A DNA stretch of 45,882 nt from an uncultured Prevotella sp. (GTDB lineage Bacteria; Bacteroidota; Bacteroidia; Bacteroidales; Bacteroidaceae): assembly GCA_900557035.1 (NCBI GenBank), contig USRA01000009.1, positions 1 through 45,882 of the forward strand, written 5' to 3'. Below the pieces are notes generated by a model, which had not been told where the DNA came from, ran no database searches, and was given only the letters and a program-made list of their open reading frames with translations. Below are positions 1-6,952 of the stretch, piece by piece. Numbering within the stretch: position 1 is the first letter of the stretch; every line of letters starts with the position of its first letter. Position numbers and translations under genes: made by a program.

Positions 1-2
1 AA

Positions 3-56
3 TATCCCCCTAAACATTTGGAGATTATTAGAAGATTAAAGAATAACATTCAATAG
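3..56 (+). CDS. possible 3' end of a gene entering from the left
   Basis: Reading from base 3 gives an open frame ending in TAG at 54-56, with a charged tail (…PKHLEIIRRLKNN…). The stop lies in the left arm of the hairpin at 52-87, the position a terminator would take after a gene. Another frame closes at 37-39, so the assignment is uncertain. Only 17 codons are visible and no family can be named. Confidence 0.25.
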   Translation, partial: YPPKHLEIIRRLKNNIQ

Positions 57-87
57 GCGGCTCTCAATTTCGGGAGTCGCCTATTTT
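52..87 (+). terminator. intrinsic terminator, near-copy of the one at 1438-1474
   Basis: AATAGGCGGCTCTC pairs with GGGAGTCGCCTATT (G-T wobbles) around a short loop, followed by TTTTCTTTTTC. An almost identical hairpin follows the nuclease gene, so this block looks duplicated. Confidence 0.75.
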
Positions 88-128
88 CTTTTTCTCCTCC
101 CCCTTTTAAGTATTTTTTCTCTAAAACC

Positions 129-159
129 TTGGAAGTTACGAGGAAAAGCCGTATCTTTG
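129..159 (+). promoter_or_regulatory. Bacteroidota-type promoter of the nuclease gene
   Basis: TTGG at 129-132 and TATCTTTG at 152-159 are 20 bases apart (counted from TTG), matching the TTG-N19-20-TAnnTTTG pattern of the phylum's main sigma factor. A leader of about 150 bases separates it from the start at 317. Confidence 0.7.
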
Positions 160-286
160 CAGAAGAAAAGCTGCACTCGGCAAATTGAAAGCAAGCTTTC
201 TTTGCGCTCGTTTGCATTTTCTTTGCAGAAGAAAAGCTGCACTCGGCAAATTGAAAGCAAGCTTTCTTTGCGCTCGTTTGCATTTT
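155..286 (+). repeat. 66-bp tandem duplication in the leader (2 copies)
   Basis: Units 155-220 and 221-286 are identical by eye; a partial third (CTTTGCAG) follows. Each can fold into a hairpin in which GAAAGC pairs with GCTTTC inside GCAAA/TTTGC. A third full copy sits at 1535-1600. Only the first unit carries the TA of the -7 box, so the duplication lengthens the leader instead of adding a second promoter. Confidence 0.85.
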
Positions 287-316
287 CTTTGCAGATTAAA
301 ACTAACAATCTTCTAT

Positions 317-1432
317 ATGAAACAAGAAATTGAACATAAAGAATTAGGCATGGGAAACTTCCAAGGTTATCCTTCTTTGTTGAGACAAATCAAGCATCGT
401 GTTTCTTTTGCCCAACAGAAAGCCATGTACGCAGCAAACGAGGAGTTGCTCCGTATGAATTGGGACATCGGTGAAATGCTTACCAAAAGCCAAGAGACTG
501 ATGGTTGGGGCAAGAAGACTCTACAGCGCCTAGCTGTAGATCTTAAGAATGAGTATCCTGAAAGGAAAGGATTCTCCGTAAGAAACATGCAGTGCATGAT
601 GCAGTTCTATAATGAGTACAACAAGGAGTTGACCATGGCTAAAGTTAGAAATATCCCAATTACGCAATCAATGATTGCGCAATTAGGAAACGCCCCGACC
701 GAACTACCTATCAAGCACTTATCTTGGACTCACAATATCATTCTCATACAGCAAGTAAAAAATATTCAAGCAAGATATTGGTACATGATACAATGCATTA
801 TAGGGCATTGGCAGACAAGATACTTAACAGAAGCCATCAAGCTCGATTATTATGGCAAGCATGGCGCTCTCGCCAATAACTTCGACACAACGCTCCCTGC
901 TACAGAAGCACTAGAGGTAAAATCGTTGTTGAAAGACCCTTATATTTTCGACATGCTCACTTTCACCGACCAATATGACGAAAGAGACATTGAGATTGGG
1001 CTCATCAAACATATCGAAAAGTTCTTGGTCGAAATGGGAGCTGGCTTCGCTTTTATGGGAAGACAATATCACATTGAGGTCTCAGGTGATGACTATTATA
1101 TCGATATGCTGATGTATAACACCTTTATGCACAGGTATTTAGTTATAGAACTGAAAGCCACAGACTTCATGCCCGAATACATCGGTAAGCTCAATTTCTA
1201 TTGCTCTGCCATAGATGACACGCTTTGCAGAGAAGGCGACAACAAGACTATCGGCCTGCTTCTCTGCAAGACCAAAGACAGAATAAAAGCAGAATATGCG
1301 CTTCGTGATATACAGAAGCCAATTGGTGTATCTGACTATGAATTAGGTCAAGCTCTGCCGAAAGATTTTCGCAGTAGCCTTCCTTCCATTGAAGAAATCG
1401 AAAAGGGACTCAACGAATGGAATCAAGAATAA
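317..1432 (+). CDS. YhcG/DUF1016-family PD-(D/E)xK nuclease
   Basis: This 371-residue protein matches the YhcG family in layout and length (E. coli YhcG is of similar size). The N-terminal half is the helical DUF1016 domain (LLRQIKHRV…NWDIGEMLTK). The C-terminal half is a PD-(D/E)xK nuclease fold with D263, then E278-L-K280 in VIELKA, as probable metal and catalytic residues. Family members often travel with type I restriction-modification loci and are assumed to act in DNA processing; the cellular role is not settled. The ATG at 317 is preferred because longer readings begin inside the repeated leader with non-ATG codons. The gene stands alone between two copies of the same terminator and promoter block, which suggests a cassette that was duplicated or acquired. 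Confidence 0.85.
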   Translation: MKQEIEHKELGMGNFQGYPSLLRQIKHRVSFAQQKAMYAANEELLRMNWDIGEMLTKSQETDGWGKKTLQRLAVDLKNEYPERKGFSVRNMQCMMQFYNEYNKELTMAKVRNIPITQSMIAQLGNAPTELPIKHLSWTHNIILIQQVKNIQARYWYMIQCIIGHWQTRYLTEAIKLDYYGKHGALANNFDTTLPATEALEVKSLLKDPYIFDMLTFTDQYDERDIEIGLIKHIEKFLVEMGAGFAFMGRQYHIEVSGDDYYIDMLMYNTFMHRYLVIELKATDFMPEYIGKLNFYCSAIDDTLCREGDNKTIGLLLCKTKDRIKAEYALRDIQKPIGVSDYELGQALPKDFRSSLPSIEEIEKGLNEWNQE

Positions 1433-1437
1433 TATTC

Positions 1438-1474
1438 AATAGGCGACTCTCAATTCCGAGAGCCGCCTATTTTT
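1438..1474 (+). terminator. intrinsic terminator of the nuclease gene
   Basis: AATAGGCGACTCTC pairs fully with GAGAGCCGCCTATT around a six-base loop and is followed by a T-run. It begins six bases after the stop codon at 1430-1432. Confidence 0.85.
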
Positions 1475-1501
1475 CTTTATCATCATCCCTACATTTTTCC
1501 C

Positions 1502-1606
1502 AAAAACCTTGGAAGTTACGAGGAAAAGTCGTATCTTTGCAGAAGAAAAGCTGCACTCGGCAAATTGAAAGCAAGCTTTCTTTGCGCTCGTTTGCATTTT
1601 CTTTGC
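1502..1606 (+). repeat. orphan copy of the promoter-leader block, with no gene after it
   Basis: The stretch repeats 127-226 almost base for base: TTGG at 1509, TATCTTTG at 1532-1539 and one 66-bp leader unit at 1535-1600. Similarity ends at CTTTGC (1601-1606) and no rightward gene follows before the convergent ATPase stop at 1883. It should be a working promoter reading into about 280 bases of AT-rich non-coding DNA, left over from a lost gene or from recombination between cassette copies. Confidence 0.75.
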
Positions 1607-1697
1607 CAACGAATAGCAATATTGCGTTCACGACCTTATAAAACATAAGATTAGTAATAAAAATAGCTTTACAAGTAAAGTCTGGTGAAAAAAATCT

Positions 1698-1776
1698 CTT
1701 AAGGGAAGATTTTATTTCCCTTAAGGAAAAAAACATTTTCCCTTAAGGAAAAAAATAAATATCCTTAAGGGAAAAT
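1698..1776. repeat. four CTTAAGG palindromes at exact 22-bp spacing
   Basis: TTAA cores lie at 1699, 1721, 1743 and 1765. Units 1-2 pair as a 10-bp stem (1698-1707 with 1716-1725). Units 3-4 form a perfect 15-bp inverted repeat (1735-1749 with 1762-1776, 12-base loop). The array sits between the converging ends of the nuclease and ATPase genes, so it may act as a pair of bidirectional terminators; the exact periodicity also suits a protein-binding array. The rest of 1607-1882 shows nothing else recognisable. Confidence 0.8.
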
Positions 1777-1882
1777 TTTCAATCTCTTCTTTTCCCATTT
1801 TCCGGGAGTTTCTCCTTGACGGTCTCTTTCTGAAATATTATTTACATATTATAATCAATATGCCAGCAGAATTATGACTGGA

Positions 1883-3019
1883 CTATAATGTGATTCCCCC
1901 TCTCACCAGCCACTTCGCAAAGAAGCGGTCGCTTACTAAATAGCCGCTTGGGGTCTTGCTTACCAGCTGCTTATCCACCAATGCCTTTAATGCCGTCTTC
2001 ACGCTGCTCGTGGCAGGAAGATGGTGGGTGCTGATAAACTGCTGGCTCAAAGGCGAAGATACCAGGCTCTCACTAGCTATAGCCAGCAACAGCATCTGCT
2101 GGTTCTCCGTAAGCCAGGCACAATAATTCTGATAAGCCATCGCCTGCTCCTCTATCAACTCCAGAATCACCTCATCCACCAACGACTTCGTTATCCCGTA
2201 AGAACCATGCTCGTAAATGCCATGCAATATCGCCTGCACATACCAGGTTACACTGCCCGACTGCTGATAGATATAAGAAAAGACGGATTCGTCTATCACC
2301 CTATGCTGAGATGACAACAGACGATTGGCAAACTTACGATAAACCGGTTCTTCGATGCAAGGCAATGACAACACCAGCGAACTCTGTAAGAAAGGACGAT
2401 TTGCCGACAGGAACATCTCCTGCATCATGTGCTGCTGACTGCCAGAAAACACGAAATATACATTCGGCAAGAACTGGATATAAGAACGGATCATCGCCTC
2501 TACCCCATCCTCCGGATAACTTAATATCTGCTGAAACTCATCTATCGCAATATAGCATCGCTTTCCCGATTGCTTCAAATACTCAAAGATTCGCTTCAAA
2601 CTCTCCCTTCCCTCGCTCGGCTTCAAATCCAAAGAAAAGGTTGGAATACCGGTTAATTCATCGATCGTCAAGGTAGGTCGCCAACTGCTGAAGAATTCCT
2701 GTACCTTTCGGAGAGCAGATTGGGAAACCGTATCCAGTTTGCCGATGATTTCAGAAGCCATCAGTTGCACCATCTGCTCCAGGTTCTTGGTGGCAAAGAT
2801 GTCGAGATAGAAACACTTCACCCCCTCATATTGCTCCTCCATCTGATGGAAGACATGATGTATCAAGCCCGTCTTGCCCATACGGCGAGGAGCAACAAGC
2901 GTGATATTACGCTCATTATGCAGCGTAGAAATCATCTTCTCGGTTTCTTTCTGACGGTCGCAGAAATACTCGGCGCCTTTATAACCATATACTACAAAAG
3001 GATTGTTCAATGTTGCCAT
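1883..3019 (-). CDS. AAA-family ATPase, archaeal-type ATPase group
   Basis: A 378-residue STAND/AAA-like ATPase. The P-loop is APRRMGKT (residues 43-50), with Ala in place of the first Gly, as is common in this group. The Walker B is CYIAIDE (D160, E161), and a sensor-like strand reads FVFSGS near residue 196. The C-terminal third is alpha-helical and ends in a probable winged-helix region (LKALVDKQLVSKTPSGYLVSD). Such single-gene ATPases are abundant in Bacteroides and Prevotella and often sit in accessory DNA; no function is established. The gene is monocistronic, convergent with the nuclease block and divergent from the amylase gene, with periodic palindrome arrays on both sides. Confidence 0.8.
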   Translation of the reverse strand: MATLNNPFVVYGYKGAEYFCDRQKETEKMISTLHNERNITLVAPRRMGKTGLIHHVFHQMEEQYEGVKCFYLDIFATKNLEQMVQLMASEIIGKLDTVSQSALRKVQEFFSSWRPTLTIDELTGIPTFSLDLKPSEGRESLKRIFEYLKQSGKRCYIAIDEFQQILSYPEDGVEAMIRSYIQFLPNVYFVFSGSQQHMMQEMFLSANRPFLQSSLVLSLPCIEEPVYRKFANRLLSSQHRVIDESVFSYIYQQSGSVTWYVQAILHGIYEHGSYGITKSLVDEVILELIEEQAMAYQNYCAWLTENQQMLLLAIASESLVSSPLSQQFISTHHLPATSSVKTALKALVDKQLVSKTPSGYLVSDRFFAKWLVRGGITL

Positions 3020-3250
3020 ATTATTGCTTTTATCTTATTGTTTTCGTTACACTTACAACCATTGCGCTTTTTACGCAACGCAAATTACGCAATAAAAAAC
3101 GAGATAGCCAAATGTTTTTTAATTTTTTAATAAAATCAGTTGATGTAAGTATTTATATCCATATTTTGTCTATTGATCAGTGGGTAATCTAGAAGCGAAA
3201 AAATGACTTCAACATACATCACTCCCCTATTTCATAAATAAAAAACTGCA

Positions 3251-3378
3251 GTTGTACAACAAAAACACCTATAGTTGTACGACTATAAAGTTACAGTTGT
3301 ACGACTATATAGGCTATAGTTGTACAACCATAGAGCTATAGTCGTACAACTATAGGGGTTATTGTCGTACAACTATAG
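3251..3378. repeat. six GTTGTACAAC-type palindromes at 22-23-bp spacing
   Basis: Cores of the form GTYGTACRAC are centred near 3255, 3278, 3300, 3323, 3345 and 3368 (steps 23, 22, 23, 22, 23), most flanked by CTATA/TATAG. The array lies in the 630-bp divergent gap between the ATPase start (3019) and the amylase start (3650), about 230 bp upstream of the ATPase gene. The spacing is close to two helical turns, which puts each site on one face of the DNA. No other gene is seen in this gap. Confidence 0.85.
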
Positions 3379-3536
3379 AAATCTCAAAAAACGCCCTTGA
3401 AGGGCAAAAACATAACCGTCTGATTTTCAACACATTCACATCACACCTCATATTTTCAATATTCATAAACAAATAAGAATCAGTTGAAAATACTAAAATC
3501 TCAGCAAAGGAAAGATAAAGAAAAATCGTCACAGAT

Positions 3537-3548
3537 GCAAACGTTTGC
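3537..3548. promoter_or_regulatory. LacI-family-type operator palindrome
   Basis: GCAAACGTTTGC is a perfect 12-bp palindrome with the central CG typical of LacI/GalR-family operators (PurR and CcpA sites share this core). It lies about 57 bases upstream of the amylase -7 box, so control by a sugar-responsive LacI-type regulator is plausible. No such regulator is encoded in this window. Confidence 0.5.
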
Positions 3549-3604
3549 GCATTTCTTTTGCTCAATTTACACCAGTTGGAGAAACAACTCAACGATTTTC
3601 GTCG

Positions 3605-3612
3605 TAACTTTG
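3605..3612 (+). promoter_or_regulatory. -7 box of the amylase promoter
   Basis: TAACTTTG matches TAnnTTTG and lies 38 bases ahead of the ATG. No good TTG is seen at the usual distance (the nearest, 3576-3578, is 26 bases away), which fits a promoter needing an activator or released from repression. Confidence 0.5.
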
Positions 3613-3649
3613 CAACAGTTATCAAAGCAACAACTCTAACTGGATAAAT

Positions 3650-5677
3650 ATGAAGAAAATCTACTTAACACTCGTTGCCCTACTGGCAACCATCAATATG
3701 TTCGCACAAGGTTGGCCTACCAACTATAGCGGTGTGATGCTGCAGGGATTCTACTGGGATTCCTTCAGCGAATCCAAATGGAGCAAGCTAGAAGCACAGG
3801 CTCCGGAACTGGGGCAGTACTTCAACCTCGTATGGATTCCACAGAGCGCCTACTGCGGCAACAAGTCTATGGGTTACGACGACCTCTACTGGTTTTCCAA
3901 CTACGAAAGTTCTTTCGGAAGTGAAAGCGAACTCCGCTCTCTCATCAAGACCTTCAAGAATAACGGCATCGGAACCATCGCCGACGTGGTTATCAACCAT
4001 CGCAAAAATGTATCCAACTGGGTGGATTTCCCTGTGGAAACCTACAAGGGCGTAACTTACGAGATGAAATCCACCGACATCTGCGCCAACGATGACGGAG
4101 GCAAAACCAAAGAATGGGCTGACGAAAACGGCTATAAGCTCAGCAGCAACAATGATACCGGAACAGACTGGAGCGGAATGCGCGACCTCGACCACAGCAG
4201 CGAGAATGTGCAGAGCATCGTAAAGGCTTATCTCGATATGCTCCTCAACGACTTCGGCTATGCCGGATTCCGCTATGATATGGTGAAAGGATACAGCGGA
4301 AAGTTTACAGGTATCTACAATACTGCTGCCAAGCCTACCTATTCTGTAGGAGAATATTTGGATGGTGATGTCAGCAAGGTGAAGAATTGGCTCGAGAGCA
4401 CCAAGGTGAGCGAAGAGATTACCAGTGCTGCCTTCGACTTCCCTATCCGCTACGTGGTGCGCGATGCCATCAATGGCAAATGGTCAAACGTAAAGACTGA
4501 TGGTCTGGCCAACGACCCAGCTTACAAGCAGTATGCCATCACCTTCGTAGAGAATCACGATACAGAATATCGCTCAGCCAGCGAACAGCAGGATCCTATC
4601 CGCAAGGATACCCTGGCTGCCAATGCATACATCCTGGCATCTTGCGGTACCCCATGCGTATTCTACAAGCACTGGATTGACTGCAAGCAGGATATCAAGG
4701 CGATGATCAATGCCCGTCAGATGGCTGGCATCACCAATACCAGCAATACCACCTTCAATGCCTACAAGGGCGATGGATTTAATGGAATCTTGACCACCGG
4801 CACAAAGACTTCACTCCTTGCCATCGTGGGTCCTAACGCCAACAAGTTTGAAGTGTCTAACGCATACGCTGAAATTCTCAACGGCTATCACTATCGCTAT
4901 TTCATGTCCAAGAAGGCAAACGTGGCTTGGGTAAATCTGGCTTCAGGCGAATACGAGGGTGCACAGAAGGCAAAGCTCGTGGCAGTAAGCAACAAGGATA
5001 ATGCACAGCTGGTTTATACCACCGATGGCACCGAACCTACTGCCAGCAGCAAGAAGGCAGAGAGCGGCGAGGAAATCGAACTCCCTATCGGAGAGACTAC
5101 GCTCAAGGTAGGTTTGCTGGTAGATGGCGCTGTAAGCAGCGTGATTACCCGCACTTATCAGATTACAAAGCCAGTTGACTTCGAGCCATACGATATCACC
5201 GTATATGCCAATGCAGACCAGGTAGGATGGACAGATGGCTTCAACTTCTGGGCTTGGTGCGAGAAACCTGATGAGAATCTGACCGCCACTAACAAATGGC
5301 CTGGCGATAAGGTTACCCAGTGCAAGGAAATAGAAGGTAAGAAATGGTATTATCAGACTTACAAAATCAAGAGCAAAGACTATAAGGTTTCATTCGTATT
5401 CAGTACAGGTACTGGAACTCCACAGACCGTAGATTTTACGGATATCAACAAGGATACCTATCTGGAGGTTCTGAATGAGAAGAACAATGAAGGTCACTAT
5501 AAGATCAAGGATGTTACGGCTGATATGCCAACTACAGGCATCACCACAGCTCCTACCATCGACAAGGAAACAAGCACCAACAATGCCTGGTACACCCTGG
5601 ATGGAATGAAGATGAATCAGAAGCCACAGCAAACTGGCATCTATATTCATCAGGGCAAGAAGATCGTTATCAAATAA
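3650..5677 (+). CDS. secreted GH13 alpha-amylase with C-terminal accessory domains
   Basis: A 675-residue starch-degrading enzyme. It starts with a signal peptide (residues 1-20, ending FAQ). The GH13 barrel carries all four conserved regions: DVVINH (112-117), GFRYD with nucleophile D210, VGEYLD with acid/base E235, and FVENHD (299-304). After the barrel comes a chitobiase-C-like beta domain near 430-515 (YTTDGTEPT). Next is a starch-binding-like module near 520-615 with aromatic residues (WAWCEKP, KWPGD), resembling CBM26. The last 30 residues (WYTLDGMKM…GIYIHQGKKIVIK) look like a Prevotella type IX sorting tail. The enzyme is therefore probably exported to the cell surface or medium and cleaves internal alpha-1,4 bonds. 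It stands alone, without susC/susD neighbours. Confidence 0.92.
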   Translation: MKKIYLTLVALLATINMFAQGWPTNYSGVMLQGFYWDSFSESKWSKLEAQAPELGQYFNLVWIPQSAYCGNKSMGYDDLYWFSNYESSFGSESELRSLIKTFKNNGIGTIADVVINHRKNVSNWVDFPVETYKGVTYEMKSTDICANDDGGKTKEWADENGYKLSSNNDTGTDWSGMRDLDHSSENVQSIVKAYLDMLLNDFGYAGFRYDMVKGYSGKFTGIYNTAAKPTYSVGEYLDGDVSKVKNWLESTKVSEEITSAAFDFPIRYVVRDAINGKWSNVKTDGLANDPAYKQYAITFVENHDTEYRSASEQQDPIRKDTLAANAYILASCGTPCVFYKHWIDCKQDIKAMINARQMAGITNTSNTTFNAYKGDGFNGILTTGTKTSLLAIVGPNANKFEVSNAYAEILNGYHYRYFMSKKANVAWVNLASGEYEGAQKAKLVAVSNKDNAQLVYTTDGTEPTASSKKAESGEEIELPIGETTLKVGLLVDGAVSSVITRTYQITKPVDFEPYDITVYANADQVGWTDGFNFWAWCEKPDENLTATNKWPGDKVTQCKEIEGKKWYYQTYKIKSKDYKVSFVFSTGTGTPQTVDFTDINKDTYLEVLNEKNNEGHYKIKDVTADMPTTGITTAPTIDKETSTNNAWYTLDGMKMNQKPQQTGIYIHQGKKIVIK

Positions 5678-5699
5678 AGTCTTTCAAGACGTTTACTAA

Positions 5700-5875
5700 A
5701 ATATAAGATATAGGTTTCAAAAAGGTTTAGATTTATTAAGAAAAGGTTTAAGATTGTTGATTGAATAGATGTAGGGTTTAGTTTGAATAAGGTAAAAGAT
5801 TGTAAGGTATAGGGTTTAGTTTGAATAAGGTTTAAGATTGTTGAAAACAAGGTTTAGGATTATTTAAAAACTAGA
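5700..5875 (+). repeat. degenerate GGTTTAG-rich repeat tract
   Basis: The non-coding stretch after the amylase gene is a run of degenerate GGTTTAG/GGTTTAAGATT units. It includes a 31-bp near-duplicate at 5773-5803 and 5811-5841. A related tract in the other orientation lies at 39670-39735. Both sit just ahead of a strong terminator hairpin. No coding potential was seen. Confidence 0.65.
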
Positions 5876-5905
5876 TTTAGGTTTTCAGGGTAAAGATCAA
5901 GCAGA

Positions 5906-5952
5906 AACGCCTGGTGTAGCAAATCAAAAAAGCTACATCAGGCGTTCTTCTT
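5906..5952. terminator. bidirectional terminator between amylase and nadK
   Basis: AACGCCTGGTGTAGC (5906-5920) pairs with GCTACATCAGGCGTT (5932-5946) with one G-T wobble. A T-rich tail follows on the right, and an A-run in the loop region can serve the opposite direction. It separates the convergent amylase and nadK genes. Confidence 0.8.
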
Positions 5953-5974
5953 TTTATAAGTCCTCTTCCTTATC

Positions 5975-6865
5975 CTATCTCTGCCTCTGATCTGCTCCCC
6001 ACATCAGCTTTTCTCTCAGCGTAGAGAAATATCGCTGGTTGCGCTGCTTCACAATCTTGATAGAGTGCGGCGCCTTGCGGATAATCAGGCGGGTCTGCTC
6101 GGTCATGCGTTCGCTTCTGCCATCAATCGCCACGAGATAATTATGGCTGCGGCTCTCCACATCCAGCACGATCTCTGCCGTATCATTGATGACAATAGGA
6201 CGGATATTCAGACTGTGAGGCGCCACGGGAGTAAGACAGAGACTGCCACTCTGCGGAATGATGATAGGTCCGCCATTAGAGAGATTATAGGCCGTAGATC
6301 CTGTAGGAGTAGTCACGATAAGCCCATCCGCCTGATAGGTAACCAGAAACTCGCCATCCACCTGCGTACGGATGGAAATCATCGAAGCATCATCACGCTT
6401 CAGCACGGCGATGTCATTCAGGGCAAAAGGATAGCCCGCCAGAATGCCGCCCTCTGCCTTCACCTCGATGATGGCATGCTCCTCTATCTTGCATTCGCCG
6501 GCATAGAGACTATCCAGCGCTGAATCTATCTCGCTAGGCAGCACATCGGCAAGGAAACCCAATCGGCCCATATTCACGCCGAGGATAGGCGTTCCCTTGG
6601 CTCCCACACGGCTCGCCGCCTTCAGGAAGGTACCGTCACCACCCATCGAAATAACATAATCTACATCAAAATTGTAATCCTCAAATACACCTGCTGCCTG
6701 CACTTCAAGGTGCTCCACCTTGGTAAGAAAGTCGTAGAAGAGACTTTCAATATACACTTCTGCCTCTCTTTTCTCCAGATAAGAGAGGATTCGCATGATG
6801 GAAGCACTCTTTTTGGCCTGATATTCATTGCCAAATATAGCAAATTTCAAATGTTGTTGTGCCAT
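5975..6865 (-). CDS. nadK: NAD kinase
   Basis: A 296-residue cytosolic enzyme that phosphorylates NAD to NADP with ATP. The family signature GGDGT is at residues 75-79, followed by GVNMGRLGFLAD, and the substrate-binding TTPTGSTAYNLSNGGPI block lies mid-protein. Length and motif order are normal for bacterial NadK. The start at 6865 follows a leader with its own promoter (-7 box at 6906-6913 on this strand) that faces the promoter of the divergent DJ-1-family gene. The gene appears monocistronic and ends before the terminator at 5906-5952. Confidence 0.95.
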   Translation of the reverse strand: MAQQHLKFAIFGNEYQAKKSASIMRILSYLEKREAEVYIESLFYDFLTKVEHLEVQAAGVFEDYNFDVDYVISMGGDGTFLKAASRVGAKGTPILGVNMGRLGFLADVLPSEIDSALDSLYAGECKIEEHAIIEVKAEGGILAGYPFALNDIAVLKRDDASMISIRTQVDGEFLVTYQADGLIVTTPTGSTAYNLSNGGPIIIPQSGSLCLTPVAPHSLNIRPIVINDTAEIVLDVESRSHNYLVAIDGRSERMTEQTRLIIRKAPHSIKIVKQRNQRYFSTLREKLMWGADQRQR

Positions 6866-6868
6866 TAT

Positions 6869-6936
6869 TTTGTTATTTCAATTATTATTCTTACATTTGC
6901 AGTTGCAAAAATAGCATTAATTATTGAATTACGCAA
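6869..6936. promoter_or_regulatory. face-to-face promoters of nadK and the DJ-1 gene
   Basis: Rightward: TTTG at 6869-6872, 19 bases, TACATTTG at 6892-6899. Leftward: TTG at 6936-6934, 20 bases, TATTTTTG at 6913-6906. The two -7 boxes form the inverted pair TACATTTGCA-GT-TGCAAAAATA, only six bases apart, so transcripts would overlap at their 5' ends and polymerase can occupy only one at a time. Confidence 0.7.
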
Positions 6937-6952
6937 TAAAAAAGATAAAATT

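Noticed and set aside
185..316. upstream extension of the nuclease gene into the 66-bp repeats
   Set aside because: The frame would begin at a non-ATG codon within the tandem leader repeats; the product MKQEIEHKE from 317 fits the family.
1698..1776. insertion-sequence terminal repeats
   Set aside because: No transposase frame or target duplication flanks the palindromes.
1883..3019. defence-system or retron-type ATPase
   Set aside because: No effector, reverse transcriptase or nuclease partner is adjacent on the same strand; the nearby YhcG-family gene is convergent and has its own regulatory block.
3251..3378. CRISPR array
   Set aside because: Repeats are 10-bp palindromes with 12-13-bp spacers and no cas genes; the spacing and size do not fit CRISPR.
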